From contig NZ_JALHQD010000001.1 of NCBI RefSeq assembly GCF_022842145.1, positions 901,701 through 965,700 of the forward strand: a stretch of DNA of 64,000 nt, written 5' to 3'. Below the pieces are notes generated by a model, which was not told the DNA's origin, made no database searches, and saw only the letters and a list, made by a program, of their open reading frames with translations. Shown here one piece after another: positions 32,826-41,166 of this stretch. This DNA is from Tabrizicola sp. (GTDB lineage Bacteria; Pseudomonadota; Alphaproteobacteria; Rhodobacterales; Rhodobacteraceae). The position numbers and the translations under genes were made by a program. Position 1 is the stretch's first letter; every line of letters begins with the position of its first letter.

Positions 32826-34040
32826 TTAGCCGACGACGTTGAAGGCCGGCCCGTAGGGGTAGTGCGTGATGTCCTCGGGCTCGTCCTCGGTCACGACGAA
32901 GATGTCGTGCTCGCGGTAGCCACCGGCACCCGGCATCCCTTCCGGAATCGTCAGCATCGGCTCCATGCTGATGACCATCCCCGGCTCCAGCACCGTGTCG
33001 ATGTCCTCGCGCAGTTCCAGCGCCGCCTCGCGGCCATAGTAGTGCGACAGGATGCCGAACGAGTGGCCATAACCGAAGGTCCGGTATTGCAGCATCTGCC
33101 GCTCGGCCAGGAACTCGTTGATCTTCATGGTGATCTCGGCACACGAGGCGCCGGGCTTCAGAAGCTTCATCCCGAATTCATGGCTGTCGATGTTGGTCTG
33201 CCAGACCCGCATCGAGGCATCGTCCACCTCGCCCACGAACAGCGTCCGCTCCAGCGCGGTGTAGTAGCCGCTGATCATCGGGAAGCAGTTCAGCGACAGG
33301 ATATCGCCATGCTGCAGCTTGCGGTTCGTGACCGGGTTGTGCGCGCCGTCGGTGTTGATCCCGGACTGGAACCAGACCCAGGTATCCCGGTATTCGGCAT
33401 CGGGGAAACGCTTGGCAATCTCCCGCTCCATCGCATCCCGACCCGCAATCGAAATCTCCAGCTCCGTCGCCCCCACCGCAATCGCCTCGCGGATGGCATA
33501 GCCGCCCACGTCGGCCACGTTCGACCCATGCTTGATCAGTGCGATCTCGGCCGCGGATTTCGTCATCCGCTGGTGCATCGTCGCCGGCGCGATATCCATC
33601 CCGCGCTTCGGCTTCAGGAAGGTGTTGAACTTCTCGGCCCGCTCCATCGTCAGATGGTCGGCCTCGCAACCCACCGCCTTGCCGACGCCCGTGACCGAGG
33701 CCACCGCCCGCCACATGTTGTCACGCGCCCAGTCGGTGTAGGTGATGTTGTCCCCGATCGACCGGCGCCAGGGCTGGCCCGCATCGATGCCCGCGCTGAT
33801 CGTCACGCATTCGGTCTTGGTGACGACACAGGCGTAGGGCCGCCCGAACGAGCAGTACAGGAAGCCCGAATAGTAGGCGACGTTGTGCATCGAGGTCAGG
33901 ACGACGGCGTCCAACTCGTGCATTTCCATGATGTCGCGCAGGCCCGCCAAGCGGTCATGGTATTCCTGATCGGCGAAGGGCAGCGTGTCTTTCTTCCCGC
34001 CATTGTGGAAGCGGTACATCTCGGGACGGTTCAACGACAT
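32826..34040 (-). CDS. Creatinase (creatine amidinohydrolase)
   Basis: Hydrolyses creatine to sarcosine and urea in the cytoplasm. The 404-residue length matches characterised Pseudomonas creatinase, and long stretches match it closely from memory. Examples are SMHNVAYYSGFLYCSFGRPY near the N-terminus, the catalytic histidine in INTDGAHNPVT (about residue 234), NCFPMISGYYTALERTLF, QYRTFGYGHSFG and EPGMVISMEP. The pita-bread fold is shared with M24 aminopeptidases. Those normally need metal ligands that creatinase lacks, so the peptidase alternative is unlikely. No creatininase, urease or sarcosine oxidase gene is adjacent. Confidence 0.9.
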   Translation of the reverse strand: MSLNRPEMYRFHNGGKKDTLPFADQEYHDRLAGLRDIMEMHELDAVVLTSMHNVAYYSGFLYCSFGRPYACVVTKTECVTISAGIDAGQPWRRSIGDNITYTDWARDNMWRAVASVTGVGKAVGCEADHLTMERAEKFNTFLKPKRGMDIAPATMHQRMTKSAAEIALIKHGSNVADVGGYAIREAIAVGATELEISIAGRDAMEREIAKRFPDAEYRDTWVWFQSGINTDGAHNPVTNRKLQHGDILSLNCFPMISGYYTALERTLFVGEVDDASMRVWQTNIDSHEFGMKLLKPGASCAEITMKINEFLAERQMLQYRTFGYGHSFGILSHYYGREAALELREDIDTVLEPGMVISMEPMLTIPEGMPGAGGYREHDIFVVTEDEPEDITHYPYGPAFNVVG

Positions 34041-34267
34041 TTCCAGACCTCATTTCCAAGGGTCCGGACATATGTCCAAGGGACCCCGAAAGGTCCCGGC
34101 GTACAGGACGGAAGCGGGATCATCCCCACAAGCGTCGGGGTCAAAGAACCCCTGCGGCGACGCCATCGCCACGGCTCGCTTCCTAAATGCGCCTTCGCAA
34201 CAAATCGCGCAAGTGTCTTTCCGACCCTTGCTTGGCCGGTTTGCGACCCCATCTAAAGCCGGTGAAC

Positions 34268-34651
34268 ATGGCAATGGAGATGATGATGCGCTGTCCGGTC
34301 GACAATGAAACCCTGGTGATGTCAGATCGCGGCGGCGTCGAGATCGACTATTGCCCGAAATGCCGCGGCGTCTGGCTGGACCGGGGCGAGCTGGACAAGA
34401 TCATCGAGCGTTCGCTTGGTGGTCCGGCGGCTGCGCCTGCACCCACGCCGCAGCAGGCCATCCAGCAGCACGCGCCTGCACCCGTGCACGCGCCCGCGCC
34501 TGCGCCAGTGTACCAGCCCGAACCGCGCGCTCCGCAAGGTTACCGCGACGACGACCGCCGCGGTCACCGGGACTATGACGATGACGACCACAAGTACGGC
34601 TACAAGAAGAAGCGCAAGGAAAGCTTCCTGAAGGATATCTTCGACTTCTAG
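34268..34651 (+). CDS. zf-TFIIB domain protein
   Basis: A 127-residue protein with an N-terminal zinc ribbon (MRCPVDNETLVM and DYCPKCRGVWLDRGELDKII, about residues 8-45). A Pro/Ala/Gln-rich linker (about 50-85) and a His/Asp/Arg then Lys-rich tail follow, ending in KRKESFLKDIFDF. The same architecture occurs in many proteobacteria; its function is unknown. Several in-frame ATGs lie close together at 34268-34286, and the first after the nearest GGTGAAC was taken. The track start at 34187 is unsupported. Confidence 0.82.
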   Translation: MAMEMMMRCPVDNETLVMSDRGGVEIDYCPKCRGVWLDRGELDKIIERSLGGPAAAPAPTPQQAIQQHAPAPVHAPAPAPVYQPEPRAPQGYRDDDRRGHRDYDDDDHKYGYKKKRKESFLKDIFDF

Positions 34652-34671
34652 GCCGGACTTTTTCGAACGCC

Positions 34672-34732
34672 CCTCGTCGACTTCGTCGCTCGTCGCTGTC
34701 CCCTCGCGAAGAGAAGACGAAGTTGGGCGAGG
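34672..34732. terminator. Interrupted hairpin after the zf-TFIIB gene
   Basis: CCTCG and ACTTCGTC (34672-34687) can pair with GACGAAGT and CGAGG (34716-34732), leaving a large loop. It lies between two same-strand genes and may separate their transcripts. Weak evidence only. Confidence 0.3.
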
Positions 34733-34775
34733 AGCAATTGCTTGCGCCCGCGCCGGACTGCGCTAGCCTGATCCG

Positions 34776-35780
34776 ATGCGTCCCGGCCCCCGCAACCTCA
34801 TCACCGATGTCACCGGCCTGCGGGTCGGCAACGCGGACGACGCCGCCCTCCGCTCCGGCACCACCGTGCTGACCGCCGACCAGCCCTTCGTGGCCGCCGT
34901 GCATCTCATGGGCGGCTCTCCCGGCACGCGTGAGACTGACCTTCTGGCCCCGGACCGCATGGTGCAGGAGGTGGACGCGATTTTCCTGTCGGGTGGCTCT
35001 GCCTTCGGTCTGGACGCAGGCCAGGGCATCATGCAGGGCCTGCGCGATGCCGGGCGTGGCTTTGCCGTCGGGCCGGTCCGCGTGCCCATCGTGCCGGGGG
35101 CCATCGTCTTCGACCTCCTGAACGGCGGCGACAAGGACTGGGCTCACAGCCCCTATCCCGCGCTTGGTCGCCACGCCTTCGACGCCGCCACCGACGACTT
35201 TGCCCTTGGCACCGCCGGGGCCGGATATGGCGCGATGACCGGCACCCTGAAGGGCGGCCTTGGCTCGGCCTCCTGTGTCCTGCCCTCCGGCCTGACAGTC
35301 GGGGCGCTTGTCGTGGTTAACGCGCTGGGTCAGGGGAACGTGGGCGAGACGCCGCACTTCTGGGCCGCACCTTGGGAGGAAGGCACCGAATTCGGCGGTC
35401 TTGGTCCTGCGCCGTTTCTGCCGCAGGACGCGCCCCTGCCGCGCAAGCGGTTGGGCGAGGCCACGACTATCGCCATCGTCGCCACGGATGCGACCCTGAC
35501 CAAGGCGCAAGCGCATCGCATGGCCGTGGCAGCGCACGACGGAATGGCGCGGGCGCTGGTCCCCTCGCACACGCCGCTGGACGGTGACCTGGTGTTCAGC
35601 GTCGCAACGGGCGGCAAGCCGTTGCAAGACCCCCTGACCGACAGCTTCCAGCTTGGCCATGCCGCCGCCACCTGCCTGGCCCGCGCCATCGCCCGGGCGG
35701 TCTATCTGGCGCGGTCCGAACCCCTGGACCTGCAACCGACATGGCACTCACGCTTTGGGGAGAGGGGCGCTGCCCGCTGA
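34776..35780 (+). CDS. P1 (S58/DmpA) family peptidase
   Basis: Self-processing N-terminal-nucleophile hydrolase of about 334 residues, related to L-aminopeptidase D-Ala-esterase/amidase (DmpA). The N-terminus GPRNLITDVTGLRVGNA and LSGGSAFGLDAGQGIM are family hallmarks. The autocleavage and nucleophile region is GGLGSASCVLPSGLTVGALVVVN near residue 165-185. No signal peptide, so likely cytoplasmic. Its natural substrate is unknown. It stands alone, convergent to moaE. Confidence 0.88.
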   Translation: MRPGPRNLITDVTGLRVGNADDAALRSGTTVLTADQPFVAAVHLMGGSPGTRETDLLAPDRMVQEVDAIFLSGGSAFGLDAGQGIMQGLRDAGRGFAVGPVRVPIVPGAIVFDLLNGGDKDWAHSPYPALGRHAFDAATDDFALGTAGAGYGAMTGTLKGGLGSASCVLPSGLTVGALVVVNALGQGNVGETPHFWAAPWEEGTEFGGLGPAPFLPQDAPLPRKRLGEATTIAIVATDATLTKAQAHRMAVAAHDGMARALVPSHTPLDGDLVFSVATGGKPLQDPLTDSFQLGHAAATCLARAIARAVYLARSEPLDLQPTWHSRFGERGAAR

Positions 35781-35813
35781 GCCAGGCGTCCCGTCTCTCC
35801 GCCCGGGAGAAAT

Positions 35814-35885
35814 GCTTAACAAAGGCTGAACGCCCGCAGCCAAGCCCCTGATTTCATTGATCTCGAAAGCCGCCCACGCGTGGGC
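35814..35885 (-). repeat. Intergenic repeat family 2, copy 1
   Basis: On the minus strand it reads GCCCACGCGTGGGC, a gap of about 20, TGAAATCAGGGGCTTG, TGCGGGCGTTCAG, then GTTAAGC. The same ordered blocks occur at 62115-62187. It lies between the convergent P1 peptidase and moaE genes. Confidence 0.75.
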
Positions 35886-35886
35886 G

Positions 35887-36327
35887 CTACCACCGCTTCA
35901 GCGCATCCTCGTCGGCATCCTTCGCCGCGACCCAGGCCTCTCCACCGGCCCCCAGTTCCTTCTTCCAGAACGGAGCCCGCGACTTCAGGTAGTCCATCAG
36001 ATACTCGGCCGCCGCGAACGCATCCCCCCGGTGCGGCGCGGCCGTCGCCACCATCATGATCGCCTCGCCCGGCCCCAGCTTGCCGAACCGATGGATCACC
36101 AGCGCGTCGGCCAGCGACCAGCGCCCGACGGCTTCCTCTGCGATGGCGGAAATCGCCTTCTCGGTCATGCCGGGGTAATGCTCGATCTCCATCGCCGAAA
36201 GCGTGCCACCCTCGTCCCGCACCAGCCCGGTGAAGCTGACCACCGCCCCCGCCCCGCGAACGCCGGACGTGAAAGCGGAAACCTCGGCTCCGACATCGAA
36301 GGGCTGGGACTGGACCGCGACCCGCAT
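35887..36327 (-). CDS. moaE: Molybdopterin synthase catalytic subunit
   Basis: Large subunit (146 residues) of molybdopterin synthase, which inserts sulfur from MoaD thiocarboxylate into cyclic pyranopterin. The family segments TGLVRDEG, EHYPGM, HRFGKLGPGE and the catalytic-lysine region LKSRAPFWKKE are visible. ATG at 36327 lies one base after the moaD stop and is preferred to the GTG at 36336. The cofactor is needed by FdsA in this window. Confidence 0.95.
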   Translation of the reverse strand: MRVAVQSQPFDVGAEVSAFTSGVRGAGAVVSFTGLVRDEGGTLSAMEIEHYPGMTEKAISAIAEEAVGRWSLADALVIHRFGKLGPGEAIMMVATAAPHRGDAFAAAEYLMDYLKSRAPFWKKELGAGGEAWVAAKDADEDALKRW

Positions 36328-36328
36328 C

Positions 36329-36577
36329 TCAGCCACCGGTCATGGGCGGGAAGAAGGCGACCTCCCGGACCCCGGCCAAGGGGGCATCGAAGGACGACAG
36401 TTCCTGGTCCAGCGCGACCCGCAGCGAGGCAAGGTCCGCGAAAGCCGCCGCATAGCGTTCTTCCCGGGCACGCAATTCCTCGACCAGTTCGGCCACCGTG
36501 GCGGCCCCGGTCTCCAGCCGCTCCCGCGGCAGCCCGATCCGTTCCCGGACCCAGGCGAAGTACAAGACGTCGATCAC
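36329..36577 (-). CDS. moaD: Molybdopterin synthase sulfur carrier subunit
   Basis: Ubiquitin-fold sulfur carrier of 82 residues ending in the required Gly-Gly (FFPPMTGG), whose C-terminus is thiocarboxylated by MoeB-type enzymes. The start is GTG at 36577, overlapping the pgsA stop as GTGA. The longer track ORF runs back into pgsA. It sits between pgsA and moaE, an order common in alphaproteobacteria. Confidence 0.93.
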   Translation of the reverse strand: MIDVLYFAWVRERIGLPRERLETGAATVAELVEELRAREERYAAAFADLASLRVALDQELSSFDAPLAGVREVAFFPPMTGG

Positions 36578-37239
36578 TTGTCTTCCCGCAAGAAAGGTAA
36601 CGACTTCGAGAAATACTCCCACCCCGTGACGACGGTCAGCAGGGCTGCAATCCACAACAGCCAGATGCCCGCAAGGTTCGCATAGGAGGCGCAGTCGCGG
36701 GTGCCGCAGGTGCGGATCGCCTCGGCCGTGCCTGCGGCGACGGCAGCCATGTGCTGCTCAGGGGTCATCCCTTCCAGCGCGAGGACGTTCTGGTAGTCGA
36801 GCCCCGTGCCAAGAAACAGCACGGCAATCGCAGTCATCTGCGCCGTGGTCTTCCATTTGGCCAGTTTGGTGACCTTCAGAAGCCCGCTTTTGTGACCGAG
36901 ATATTCCCGCAGACCGCCGACGAAGACCTCGCGGAAGAGGATCAGCGTGGCGGGCAGGATCAGCCAGGGGTTCATCCCGTTATAGCCGGTGAGGATCATG
37001 ATCGCGATCACCACCATCGCCTTGTCGGCGATCGGGTCCATCATCGCGCCGAACTTCGATTCCTGCTTCCAGAGCCGAGCGAGGTAGCCATCAAACCAGT
37101 CGGTCAGCGCAGCGGTGACGAACAGCGCCAGGGCGAACCAGTCTGCCCACGGGCGCTGGAAATACAGGAACATGACAGCCACACCGGGCGCGGCGAACAG
37201 CCGAAGGACGGTAAGCGTGTTTGGGATCGTCCACTTCAT
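36574..37239 (-). CDS. pgsA: CDP-diacylglycerol--glycerol-3-phosphate 3-phosphatidyltransferase
   Basis: Inner-membrane enzyme of phosphatidylglycerol synthesis, 221 residues with several transmembrane helices. The CDP-alcohol phosphotransferase signature DG-x2-AR-x8-G-x3-D-x3-D is present (DWFDGYLAR and FGAMMDPIADK). MKWTIPNTLTVLRL at 37239 is the natural start. An extra loop of about 30 residues with two Cys (RTCGTRDCASYAN) lies before the last helix, slightly longer than in many homologues. Leads the pgsA-moaD-moaE unit. Confidence 0.93.
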   Translation of the reverse strand: MKWTIPNTLTVLRLFAAPGVAVMFLYFQRPWADWFALALFVTAALTDWFDGYLARLWKQESKFGAMMDPIADKAMVVIAIMILTGYNGMNPWLILPATLILFREVFVGGLREYLGHKSGLLKVTKLAKWKTTAQMTAIAVLFLGTGLDYQNVLALEGMTPEQHMAAVAAGTAEAIRTCGTRDCASYANLAGIWLLWIAALLTVVTGWEYFSKSLPFLREDK

Positions 37240-37311
37240 GCGAAATTGGTAGACCAAGGGTCCATCAGGGGGAAGGGGATAGTTTTACCCCCTCCGTCCT
37301 GCCCTGGCGCG

Positions 37312-38607
37312 TCAAAGGGCTTCAGGCTGGCCTACCACGACGAAGTGCAGATCCGCAGCCTTGAAGAGCCGCGCTGCGACGCGCTTGATGTCGTCCATCG
37401 TCACGGCCTCGACCTTGGAGTTGCGGGTGGTGACATAGTCCATGGGCATCCCGTCCATCTGCATGCCCACAAGGATGCTGGCGATGGGCCCGTTGCCATC
37501 GAAGCGCAGCGGGTACGAGCCGGTCAGATAGGTCTTGGTCGCCTCCAGTTCTTCCGGAGTGACGCCTTCGCTGACGATGCGGTCCCATTCGGCCTTCACC
37601 ACCTTGATCGCTTCGGCGACCTTGTCGTTCGAGGCCGAGAACTGGCCCAGCAGCATGTCGGCGTGGTCCCGGTTCACGATGTAGGTGCCGATACCATAGG
37701 TCAGACCGCGCTTTTCGCGGACCTCGGTCATCAGCCGTGCGGTAAAGCGGCCGCCGCCCAGCATCTCGTTCAGGATGAAGGCCGGGAAGAAATCGGGGTC
37801 ATCGCGCGGGATGCCCTTCTGGCCGAAGAAGACCGTCGACTGCGGCGAGGGGAAATCCTGCACCGTGACGCCGGGGGCCAGCAGCCACGGCGCGGCGCCG
37901 GGCAGTGGGGAGCCGGTGGCGGGCAGGTCGCCCAGCAACTTGTCGAGCAGATGGCCCAGTTCTTCGGCGGTAATGTCGCCAGCTGCCGCGACGAAGACCC
38001 GGTCGCGGGCCAGCGCGGACTTGTGCGCGGCCACCACGTCGTCGCGGGTCAGCGCCGTCACCGTATCGACAGTGCCATCTCCCGAGGAGGCATAGGGATG
38101 GTCGCCGAAGGCGAGAAGATCGAAGCGTTCCGAGGCGATGGTCCCGGGGTCCTTCTCGTTGGAACGGAGATTGGACAGCACCTGTTCGCGCACCCGATCG
38201 ACTGCGGCCTGGTCGAAGCGAGGCTCGATCAGGGCCTTGCGCAGAAGGTCGATCGCCTGGTCGCGGTTTTCGGTGAGGAACTGGGCCGATACGCCAACCG
38301 AGTCTGTTCCGGCATCGAAGCTGAAGCTGGCGGCCAGGGCATCGCGGGCCTCGGCAAAGCCGCGGCTGTCCAGCTCGCCCGCGCCTTCTTCCAAGGTGGC
38401 GGTCATCAGGTTGACCACGCCGCGCTTGTCCGGAGCCTCCAACGAGGTGCCGCCGCGGAACTGGATTTCCAGCGCGGTGAAGGGGATGTTGTGATCCTCG
38501 ACCAGCCAGGCGGTGATGCCACCGGGCGAGGTGACTTCCTTGATCGGGATCTCGGCCTGAGCGGGGAGGGTGAGGGCCAGGACGGCGGCGAAGACGGCGC
38601 GGATCAT
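37312..38607 (-). CDS. M16 family peptidase-like protein, inactive subunit
   Basis: A 431-residue exported protein (signal peptide MIRAVFAAVLALTLPAQA) with the M16 (pitrilysin/processing peptidase) fold. It lacks the zinc-binding HxxEH. KRGVVNLMTATLEEGAGELDS stands at the equivalent place. The C-terminal M16 domain keeps RGLTYGIGTY, typical of the substrate-binding partner. It pairs with the active subunit encoded just upstream (ATGA overlap), resembling the two-chain periplasmic M16 proteases. Confidence 0.9.
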   Translation of the reverse strand: MIRAVFAAVLALTLPAQAEIPIKEVTSPGGITAWLVEDHNIPFTALEIQFRGGTSLEAPDKRGVVNLMTATLEEGAGELDSRGFAEARDALAASFSFDAGTDSVGVSAQFLTENRDQAIDLLRKALIEPRFDQAAVDRVREQVLSNLRSNEKDPGTIASERFDLLAFGDHPYASSGDGTVDTVTALTRDDVVAAHKSALARDRVFVAAAGDITAEELGHLLDKLLGDLPATGSPLPGAAPWLLAPGVTVQDFPSPQSTVFFGQKGIPRDDPDFFPAFILNEMLGGGRFTARLMTEVREKRGLTYGIGTYIVNRDHADMLLGQFSASNDKVAEAIKVVKAEWDRIVSEGVTPEELEATKTYLTGSYPLRFDGNGPIASILVGMQMDGMPMDYVTTRNSKVEAVTMDDIKRVAARLFKAADLHFVVVGQPEAL

Positions 38608-39980
38608 TCCTGGACCTCCGGGGCTGCGGCGGCGGCCGGAGTAACCTCGGCCGGGGCGGCTTCTGCCTGGGTCAGCCAGCCGGTGACGGCGTTACGGCGA
38701 TCCAGCACCTTGCGGGCTGCGGCCAGGATATCGGCTTCGGTCACGGCCGAAAGCGCCTCGTCCCAACCTTCGATCTCCGCCAGTGTCAGCCCGACGCTGA
38801 AGCCTTCGCCATAGCGCCGCGCGAGCGCTTCGACATCGTCGCGGGCATAGATCTCTCCAGCGCGGACCTGAGTGCGAATACGCTCAAGCGCGGCCAAGTC
38901 GGGGCCGTTTTCCAGAAACTCGGCAAGCACACGGTCAAGCTCGGCCTCTGCCGCCTCGAGCGTGACGCCGGGGGCGGGGATCACGGCCAGGCCGAAGGTC
39001 GCGTCGTCGATCGAGGTGCCGCTGTAGAAGGCGCTGGTGTAGACCGCCACCTGGGCGTCGAACTGCAGCGCCCGCGCCAGGACCGAGGTCTGGCCATTGC
39101 CGCCCAGAAGCTCGGCCAGCACGGTCAGGGCCGCAGCCTCGGCCTGGTTGCCGGGGTCGCGTTCGGGGGCGATGTAGGTGCGGAAGACGTAAGGGTCCGA
39201 GACCCGCTCGTCCGCCAGCACCAGCCGACGCTCGGCCAGTTGCGGCGGTTCCTGCGCCCGGTCACGCGGCACGATTGCGTCCGACGGCTTGAGCGGACCG
39301 TAATGCTGTTCGGCAAGCGCCCTGACCGCCTCGGGTTCCACGTCGCCGGCGATGACCAGCGTGGCGTTGTTCGGGGCGTAGAACCGCTGGTAATAGTCCA
39401 GCGCGTCCTGGCGGCTAAGCTCTTCCATCTCGTGCCGCCAGCCGATGATCGGAATGCCGTAGGGATGGTTCAGGAATTGGGCGGCGCGCATCTGTTCCAT
39501 CAGGAGCGCGCCCGGATCGCTGTCGGTGCGCTGGGCGCGTTCTTCCAGGATCACCTGACGTTCGGTGTCCACGTCCTCTTCGGTCAGGCGCAAGTTGCGC
39601 ATGCGGTCGGCTTCCATCTCCATCACCAGGTCCAGCCGGTCGGCGGCGATGCGCTGGAAATAGGCGGTGTAGTCCCAGGAGGTGAAGGCGTTGTCGTCGC
39701 CGCCCTGCGCCTCGACGATGCCGGAAAAGGCGTTGGGGGCGACCTTCTCGGTGCCCTTGAACATCAGGTGTTCCAGGAAATGCGCGATGCCGGAATGGCC
39801 GCGCGGTTCGTCGGCGGCACCGACGCGATACCAGATCATCTGCACCACCACGGGGGCGCGGTGATCCTCGATCACCACGACATTCAGCCCGTTGTCGAGG
39901 GTGAAGGTGGTGACCGGCTCTTCGGCAAGGGCGGGAAGCGTCAGTGTCAGCAGTACGGCAGCGCCAAGTCGTCCGAGCAT
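38604..39980 (-). CDS. M16 family zinc peptidase, catalytic subunit
   Basis: Exported metallopeptidase of about 458 residues. After a signal peptide (AAVLLTLTLPALA), the zinc site HFLEHLMFKGT lies about 75 residues in, with the downstream Glu in NAFTSWDYTAYFQ. It would degrade peptides in the periplasm together with the inactive partner downstream. Start at ATG 39980 has a GAGGA site five bases upstream; the track uses a GTG four codons earlier (MRKPM), which would add basic residues to the signal peptide and remains possible. Confidence 0.92.
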   Translation of the reverse strand: MLGRLGAAVLLTLTLPALAEEPVTTFTLDNGLNVVVIEDHRAPVVVQMIWYRVGAADEPRGHSGIAHFLEHLMFKGTEKVAPNAFSGIVEAQGGDDNAFTSWDYTAYFQRIAADRLDLVMEMEADRMRNLRLTEEDVDTERQVILEERAQRTDSDPGALLMEQMRAAQFLNHPYGIPIIGWRHEMEELSRQDALDYYQRFYAPNNATLVIAGDVEPEAVRALAEQHYGPLKPSDAIVPRDRAQEPPQLAERRLVLADERVSDPYVFRTYIAPERDPGNQAEAAALTVLAELLGGNGQTSVLARALQFDAQVAVYTSAFYSGTSIDDATFGLAVIPAPGVTLEAAEAELDRVLAEFLENGPDLAALERIRTQVRAGEIYARDDVEALARRYGEGFSVGLTLAEIEGWDEALSAVTEADILAAARKVLDRRNAVTGWLTQAEAAPAEVTPAAAAAPEVQE

Positions 39981-40020
39981 GGGCTTCCTCACCCTAGGTT
40001 TTCAGGGAAACTGCGGTGCG

Positions 40021-40057
40021 GTGGCCCGACATTCAACCCCGGCCAGGCCGGGGCCAC
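40021..40057. terminator. GC-rich hairpin between DUF3035 and M16 genes
   Basis: CCCCGGCC and GGCCGGGG (40037-40053) form a tight inner palindrome, with outer GTGGCC and GGCCAC arms. It lies 12 bases after the DUF3035 stop on the minus strand. Likely transcript end, although without a T tract. Confidence 0.5.
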
Positions 40058-40064
40058 GCGCTTG

Positions 40065-40595
40065 TTACTCTTCGTCAGGCTTCCGTGGCGGAGCGGAAGA
40101 GGTCCGCACGCCCGCCGCACGCCAGCGAGCCAGTTCCGCCTGCTGGTCCAGCCGCTGCTTGCGGTAGGCCTTGTAATAGACGTTCACGTTGAACAGCCGT
40201 TCCAGGATGCGACCGTTGTTGTCGCGCCGCCAGTCCAGATCTTCCGAAGCAAGCGTTCCGCGGATGCCGCCTTCGACCCCGAAGCGGGCTGCATGGGCAT
40301 AAAGCGCCGAGTCACCCGACGGAATGCCACCCGCAGCGCCTGGCGTTCCACCAAGCGCGATGACGGCGTCGGCTTCGGGGTTCTGGTCGGTGCGGTTGAA
40401 GCCGCCCGGCGAGGGTTCGGGCAGTTCGGCCAGATTTTCCGGCAATTCCAACGGCTTTGGCGGAACGATGGCGAACTCATCCGGCCCCTGGCCCGAACGC
40501 AAATTCATCAGCTGCGGGTCGCGGTCCCCGGCGCAGGCCGCAAGCGTGACCATCGCCGCAATCGCGATGACCGCCCTGCCGTATCCTGCCTGCAT
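40065..40595 (-). CDS. DUF3035 family lipoprotein
   Basis: A 176-residue predicted lipoprotein. The signal peptide ends at LAAC (about residue 21), and the mature part carries the conserved [14 protein letters not shown] and a C-terminal helical region ([23 protein letters not shown]). This matches the DUF3035 family found next to lspA in Rhodobacterales. Function unknown. It is downstream of lspA, whose product would process its signal peptide. Confidence 0.88.
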   Translation of the reverse strand: MQAGYGRAVIAIAAMVTLAACAGDRDPQLMNLRSGQGPDEFAIVPPKPLELPENLAELPEPSPGGFNRTDQNPEADAVIALGGTPGAAGGIPSGDSALYAHAARFGVEGGIRGTLASEDLDWRRDNNGRILERLFNVNVYYKAYRKQRLDQQAELARWRAAGVRTSSAPPRKPDEE

Positions 40596-40656
40596 GAATG
40601 CCTCCGAACCGTCTTTGTGCCGTCTTAGCCTAAAGCAACGCGGGCGTCACGGGTGT

Positions 40657-41166
40657 TTAGCGAGATCGGCGGGGGGGTTTTCCGCCGGTCGGTTTGTCGC
40701 CGTCGGTGCCCTTGGCAAAGATCACCAGGCCAAACGCGCCGACGAAGATCGCGATGTCGGCGACGTTGAAGGCATAGGGGTTCTCGATCCCGCAGCAGGA
40801 CATGTTCAGAAAGTCCGCCACCGCGCCATAAGCGATTCGGTCGATGATGTTGCCCAGCGCCCCGCCGACGAGGAAGCCGCCGGCCAGTTCGGCCTTCCAG
40901 TTTCCCTTTTCGTTGCGCATCCACCAGACGACCCAGGCCGAAATCACCAGCGCCAGCACCACCAGTCCCCAGCGCGCCCAGTCCGAGCCGTTCGACAGAA
41001 GGCCGAAGTTGATCCCGTAGTTCCAGGCCATGCGGAACGTGAGATAGGGCGGGAAGACGTCGATCTCGCCGCGGTTGATCAGGTCCAGGCCATGCACGAC
41101 GGCCAGCTTGGTCAGCTGGTCAAGGATGAAGATGACGGCGGCGGTGATCCAGAAACGGCGCATCAT
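40657..41166 (-). CDS. lspA: Lipoprotein signal peptidase (signal peptidase II)
   Basis: Inner-membrane aspartyl protease that removes signal peptides from diacylglyceryl-modified prolipoproteins. The 169-residue protein has four helices. The two catalytic Asp motifs are [10 protein letters not shown] and FNVADIAIF, and the [14 protein letters not shown] region is conserved. Start codon ATG at 41166 overlaps the purH TGA by one base; a second in-frame ATG follows directly. The track ORF wrongly fuses this gene to an antisense-phase frame within purH. Confidence 0.95.
   Translation of the reverse strand: MMRRFWITAAVIFILDQLTKLAVVHGLDLINRGEIDVFPPYLTFRMAWNYGINFGLLSNGSDWARWGLVVLALVISAWVVWWMRNEKGNWKAELAGGFLVGGALGNIIDRIAYGAVADFLNMSCCGIENPYAFNVADIAIFVGAFGLVIFAKGTDGDKPTGGKPPRRSR

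Noticed and set aside
32826-34040. Annotation as Xaa-Pro aminopeptidase
   Set aside because: Length and long identical-looking segments match creatinase, including INTDGAHNPVT and the C-terminal YREHDI region.
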